Positions 57,564 to 64,000 of a DNA stretch of 64,000 nucleotides are shown here, piece by piece (within the stretch, counting starts at the first letter, position 1; every line of letters begins with the position of its first letter). The notes under the pieces were generated by a model that was given only the letters and a program-made list of their open reading frames with translations, was not told the origin of the DNA and ran no database searches. Source of the stretch: Paracyclopina nana (lineage: Eukaryota > Arthropoda > Copepoda > Cyclopoida > Cyclopettidae); contig JAGUCH010000008.1 in NCBI GenBank assembly GCA_019096065.1, positions 5,151,001-5,215,000 on the forward strand. The letters run 5' to 3'. The position numbers were made by a program, and so were the translations under genes.

Positions 57564-57997
57564 CAGAGACTTATATAGAAAGAGAAGTGCTACTTCTTGC
57601 ATTCTCACTGCACGCGAGCGCGCGCCAAGTGCTACAAGTGATTTTGATAACGTTTGGGTCAGCTGTTCTAATAAAGTAGTCAACAGGCTGCATTGATCCA
57701 GAAAGGAAAACGCCAACTGGCACCTCTGTTTTACAACTTTTCATTCCTAATAGTTGGGGAAATATTTATAAAATTCAAAAGATAGCCCTAGCAAAATTGA
57801 GCAACTCGTAAAATAGGACTATTTTGGCTAAGTGGGCTCATTTAGGAGTTATTAGCAACCAAAAGTCTGCCCCGGCCCAAATTCAGGCAGCCACGACCAA
57901 AATTCCATTGTACTCTCTTTTGGAGCGTGCAGCAGATCTGCAAACGCACCCCCTTAAGCCTCGCCCAGTAGCACTTCTCTTGTTATATAAGTCTCTG
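57564..57997. mobile_element. Second copy of the same hAT-type MITE (434 bases)
   Basis: It has the same length, orientation and ends as the copy at 56809, with high overall identity. It is flanked by TTCAAAAC on both sides (57556-57563 and 57998-58005), so it is an independent insertion rather than a tandem duplication. Confidence 0.93.
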
Positions 57998-58384
57998 TTC
58001 AAAACTACGTTAGTGGAAATCACGGAACTCTTGAAGTAACTCACGAATCACGTCACGTTGCCGCAAATTGGATCGAGATGGAGTCTAGAAACTTAAAATT
58101 TTTGCTCGAAGCCTATATAACACTTTGAAAGGACTTGAATTATGCATTGAAGAAATATTGAAAAATTTTAAAAATGACTTTGATCATAAAGTTTCTTATT
58201 TTTTGGCGTCAGAAACGAAAAATTGACAGAAAATTATTTTTTGTTGCCTCAAAAATATTGATTCCGCATGTTACGCCCAAACCGTAAACAAATTCTCTGA
58301 TCGGACGCGGGGATTCATAACAAACTTTTGTTAAGTCAATACATTCTAGAATTGTCGGCGTTCTGCTTCTAAAAGTTGCTCATA
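57998..58384. other. Upstream region of the reptin gene
   Basis: This is 387 bases of AT-rich sequence that presumably carry the reptin promoter. No specific element is recognised. Confidence 0.4.
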
Positions 58385-60063
<1,679 letters not shown>

Positions 60064-62857
60064 AAATACTGGCATGACGTACGCATTTGTACAAAAGATG
60101 CACAGTGGAGATCATGATGAGTTAAACTGCGCTTTTTTAAATGTCCTATTTTTCACTATGTGTATTGTAGCATTGTAAATGTAGAATCACTTAAAATGTC
60201 TGCTCCTGCTCTTTTCAACATTTGCCTCTTCTTGTTAAGCAAAGAAAGCTTAGGGCAGTCAAATCAGGCCTGAAAACAGTCACAGTGGTCAATTTCGTCT
60301 GCACTGAAGCCATTTTGAGGTTAAAGGCAAAATGAAGCGACTACAACACGTACAATGTAGTACAAAATTGCTCATACCACGTAATCGTCTTTTTCCGATT
60401 TATGGGCATTTCTTTGAATGTCTTTGTTGAAAGGAACTCCTTCATCTATACTGCATTTATTTTTTTTCTAAGTTAGAGAGCATTGTGCAAGCGTCTGGAC
60501 ATCAGTTATAAGGTTATTTTGTAGTATAAAAAAACTAGCTAGCTAGCTTTTACAAGTGAAACTGTCCTAAGTTTTGTTGCCAAGCGCTGCTTTTCTTATC
60601 CTAGCGCGTTATTGCACTTAGCTTGGTTCTTGCTACTTAAGAAAGCTTTTGAAGAAAGCGATGAAGTTATATTCATAACACTCATCAAATTTTTTTAATG
60701 TCAAATTTGTAATTGAGCTCGAGAAGTCATTTTTTGCTCAAATTATGCCCTTCCTTATTTTTAACATAGCATTTTGTAAGATTTGATTTTCGTCACGCTG
60801 AAAGCTAAAATTCTGAAAAATCCAATTTCGCTGTCGCTTCTCCTCGGTGAACAATTTGCCAAATTTGCTAAATTAAATGGGATAGGTGCAGGAATGGAGT
60901 AAAGGTAGAGTTCTTAATGGTGGAATATCTTGGATTTCTTTGAAGCATTCATTTCAAAATGATGACATTTCTCCAAATTCCTCTTTATCACACAAGTTCA
61001 ATGCCAGCTGTCAGCTTCGTTTCAAAAGAGATTTTTTAGTTGGCTGCTGCGCCTTTCTCACTAGTGTGTCTAGTGATGACCTCCCATTATTATAACACGA
61101 GCAAGCATTCAAGGTCTATGCTAAAATACTTCACATTTCTGCACTTAAATTTCTCCTCACACGATCAAGGTTATTTTGGAAATCCGGAGAAAGCTGTACT
61201 GCATGTGCAGGAAATTTCTGCTAACTTGCTTGATCAGAAATGCACGTGAAATTTGTGCCCGCAAGGTGGCGCTGAATGCATGGTGGGGTTCTTTAAAAAG
61301 CGTCAATTACTGTGCATGACCTGCTAAAAAGCAGCTTTCAAAAATCGGACACGGTGGGAATATCAAGCAGGATATTGCTCCTTTTTCACGGTGTGAAGTT
61401 TGGCACTGCCTCTCTTTTTTGCAGCCAATTTTTGTGGAGAAAAAATGTTGAAGGCATGCATAAACTTTTGGGCCAGCTTTTTTGAGCTGCTTGCTCTTTC
61501 TCACCTGATCTTGCTACAGCACATGGGGGCAAGCCAATAATAATATTCGGGCCAAATCATCTAATATTCATCAAATAATTTGATAACAAATCAAGCTTTT
61601 AATGAACTGTTTGGTGGGAGTTTTTTTGAAGTGCTATGTTCCAGTGTGCACAATCTGCTTTCTTAATGACGACTTTTGGCCGGCCTAGGCCTTTAAAAAT
61701 CTTGCCCAGTTTTCAGCTCAGTTCCTTGAGCCTCTTCAGCCACTCCAGACATAGTTGAACAGGTGAGACTCTCAAATTACACAAAAACGTTTAAAAACTT
61801 GACTTAAACCGACTTAATACATCTGTTAGCTTAATACTCAAAGCTGAGCAAAATTGAAAACTTATGCAGCTGATTTTAAAAATATGAGTCATGCATGACG
61901 TCACATCCACTTTAAAAGCGCGCGCTTTTGAGATTTGTTTATTTGATTTTTTTCAATGTAATCACTTCACTTTTCACCTTGATTCTTCATTTTGTGCTGC
62001 TCTCCCGAATTGCGGTTCTAATGTTGGGCTCGTTATTCAGAGCGTGAAATGCATGTTTACATAAGAGTCGCTTGACCAGTTTGACATCTTTAAAAAAAGA
62101 GATGATCATTTCTCATGCACAGCTTTCTCCACAGAGAGAAAATAGCTTTCCTTTCTTTACAAGCCGGAAATAACTGGCCTTTCAAGAATTTGCTCCTTTG
62201 TCTCAGAATAACCTTATGATGCTTCTTGAAAAATTACCATTTCATGAACATTTTTCATGAAAGTCATTTTATTTGAAGAGTTAAACACGAAATTTTTTGT
62301 TTGAACAAGAACTTAATCTTGATAATGATGGGAAAGAATGTTGATGCCACATCATTAACATTTCAGGTAAAAGTTGCTTTTGTTGCATACATTGGGGGAA
62401 ATGGCCGCCATATCCGCCATTTTTTCCTCATCTCCCTTTGTTCAAAAATGAATAGAGCGGCGCGCGGCGCGAAAACCAATTTGCGCCAACTCCGCGCTCT
62501 TTGCACATTTTCTCTCGTTTCCAGCGAAGCAAGAGGCCAGTTTGACTCCAGAAAATACAACAAACTCGCCAGTCGAATTATAGGGCAAGAATAGGTCAAA
62601 TAAAATGATATCAGACTGCTTCATATTAAAATCCGGCACAGAATTGCGCCTCAAAAGACCCTGAACTGGAATCGTGAAAGGTCATAATTGCCCCCTTTTC
62701 CTTCCTTTTCTAAATGTCAAGAAAAGTGGAGCAAGCTCAACGTTGATTTTGGCAACATAATACTTTAACAGCTTGCTGGAAATCGGTGTGTTTTCATCAT
62801 CATCATCATTTTTTCGCCTTACAGGAGCCGCAGCAGCAGCAATAATAAGGGGAAAAA
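60064..62857. other. Intergenic region and leader of the myofilin-like gene
   Basis: This is 2.8 kb without a supportable coding exon. It contains a strong CTCF-like site (61258-61276), a TGACGTCA palindrome (61896-61903), and a GC-rich patch near 62455-62500. A TTACAG acceptor at 62818-62823 suggests a 5' leader intron. Confidence 0.4.
61258..61276 (+). promoter_or_regulatory. CTCF-like motif
   Basis: CCCGCAAGGTGGCGCTGAA is the best match in the window to the extended CTCF consensus (CCGC followed by AGGTGGCGC). It sits between the reptin and myofilin-like genes. Binding is inferred. Confidence 0.45.
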
Positions 62858-63802
62858 ATGTCTAACCAGGGTATTGGAAAAATGCATCTTGACCTTTACA
62901 CTCAAAATTCTGCCCTCACCCACAAGGCCAAGTTCTGGTGCAACTATGTTGGAGCTCTGAAAGGTAAAGTATAAATAGTTGTAGTAGCAATAGCACAAGC
63001 TTTCTAATCACTACTAATAATTACAAAGAAAGCCTAAAAACTGCTCGCATGGGCATTTCGATGGTAAACTGCATGCTTAATTAAAAGAAACATGAAAAAA
63101 ATAAGCCAGCAAATAAATATGAAATACATAAACAGATACCACTGGCGGCCTTCGCATCCATGATGACCCCGAGTCCTTAAGGCCGAGATACAGGCCTTCA
63201 ATTTGGACTCTGTACCGACCCGTAGATGTGTGCATGTATGACCTCATATATGAGGATGATTGGAGGCAAGGTCAGCTGCTGCAGCACTATATGTGCTACT
63301 TTAACCAGTTAAAGTTTGAGGATTAACTGGCATGACCATAGTTAAAAACTACTTATAAAATGTGCATTTCAGACAATTTCTAAAAAAAACCAGTCTTTGT
63401 TTACCAAAACTGTATAAAGTAGCGCGCTGCTCAAACAGGAACGGCCAGGGCAGTAGCCTGAATCAAAACAAAAACAAAACAAACTGGTCTGATGAGAGGC
63501 GCGGGAAAATTCAAATGCGGTCTCTTTTAGGCTCTCAGGATCTCAGGGCCCCAGATGAGCGTGTGATCCACAACATCCACCCCAGCATTGTGGAGACTTT
63601 GCCCGAGGAGTTCCCCGACTTGAAGCACGAATTCTCCAGGCTCGAGTCCCAGATGTTCGACAGGCCAAAGAGACCCGGTCTCGCCCCATTGACCCCTGTT
63701 TTGCCCGATGCCAACGAGAGGATCTTCACCCCTGGATACTCCTACAACCCCGTCCACACCGAGATCTATGGCACCTACAGGAGCAATGCCAAGCGCCACT
63801 AA
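62858..63802 (+). CDS. Myofilin-like thick-filament protein with two alternative terminal exons
   Basis: The first coding exon 62858-62963 encodes MSNQGIGKMHLDLYTQNSAL and HKAKFWCNYVGALK and ends in phase 1. Two possible last exons follow, both in matching phase and both open to a stop. Exon A, 63136-63326, encodes TTGGLRIHDDPESLRPRYRP and on, for a 98-residue protein. Exon B, 63531-63802, encodes SQDLRAPDERVIHNIHPSIV and on, for a 125-residue protein. The FW..YVGALKG..D(I/L)RAP pattern resembles arthropod myofilin, a small thick-filament protein of insect muscle with many splice forms. My recognition rests on this short block, so the name is tentative. The ATG is preceded by a likely leader-exon acceptor at 62823. 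Confidence 0.6.
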
Positions 63803-64000
63803 ATCCAGACTGGTTAAGCAAGATCTTTTTTGACAGGCTTGATGGTCGAATATGATATGGTACTATAACCACCATCATTCTGAAAGCAGCCAAAATGCCT
63901 TATTTTCATTTTTTGCAGACTGTTGTTGCTGCTGACTCGAATATGGATACAAAATTGATAAAAAAAAAAATCTACTACAACCAAACTATACATGAATTCT
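63803..64000. other. 3' flank of the myofilin-like gene
   Basis: A/T-rich sequence with an A-run at about 63959-63970. No clear AATAAA is seen before the window ends. Confidence 0.4.

Noticed and set aside
57564..57997. Tandem duplication of the protease 3' region
   Set aside because: The repeated block is exactly one MITE with its own different 8-base target duplication.

Overview
This window is eukaryotic. It carries multi-exon genes with GT-AG introns, many of them only 50-120 bases long, in an AT-rich background with DNA transposons. The gene set points to an arthropod, most likely a crustacean or other non-insect arthropod: a myofilin-like muscle gene, an H2.0/HLX homeobox gene, CUB-type secreted proteins, and a selenocysteine-type selenophosphate synthetase (SPS2) with an in-frame UGA and a SECIS-like element. 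The species cannot be named from sequence alone. Exon limits come from reading frames, splice sites and known family sequences; a few may be off by a base.

Layout. 0-4.5 kb, minus strand: a secreted M28 metallopeptidase and a casein kinase I gamma. 6-10 kb: an FBXO25/32 (atrogin-type) F-box gene (+) and an atypical dual-specificity phosphatase (-). 14.8-17 kb: PTEN (+). 17.6-19.6 kb: TBC1D19 (-). 20-23.9 kb: a single-exon divergent homeobox gene (-) and an H2.0/HLX gene (+). 24-31.4 kb is a gene-poor stretch with a complete non-autonomous hAT element, a long palindrome and a tRNA-like relic. 31.4-32.7 kb: an intronless actinoporin-like gene with a partial tandem copy. 35.8-37 kb: a PARP-like gene that appears to have lost its catalytic histidine (-). 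38.5-40.3 kb: an intronless GT92 glycosyltransferase (-). 41.2-47.5 kb: two paralogous CUB-type secreted proteins arranged head to head around a roughly 175-base shared promoter. 47.7-52 kb, plus strand: SPRING (the SREBP regulator C12orf49), an ankyrin-RING protein, and an ETNPPL-type phospho-lyase. 52.2-54.2 kb: SPS2 (-). 55.9-57.3 kb: a chymotrypsin-fold protease whose last exon is split by a 434-base hAT-type MITE; a second copy of that MITE lies 320 bases further on. 58.4-60.1 kb: reptin/RUVBL2 (+). 62.9-63.8 kb: a myofilin-like gene with two alternative terminal exons (+).

Most genes are housekeeping or signalling genes with no evident shared pathway. The points of most interest are the SPS2 UGA plus SECIS candidate, the MITE-truncated protease, the divergent CUB pair with GC-AG introns, the altered catalytic motifs in the phosphatase and PARP-like genes, the alternative myofilin exons, a frame-preserving 60-base PTEN intron, and several uncatalogued inverted-repeat elements.
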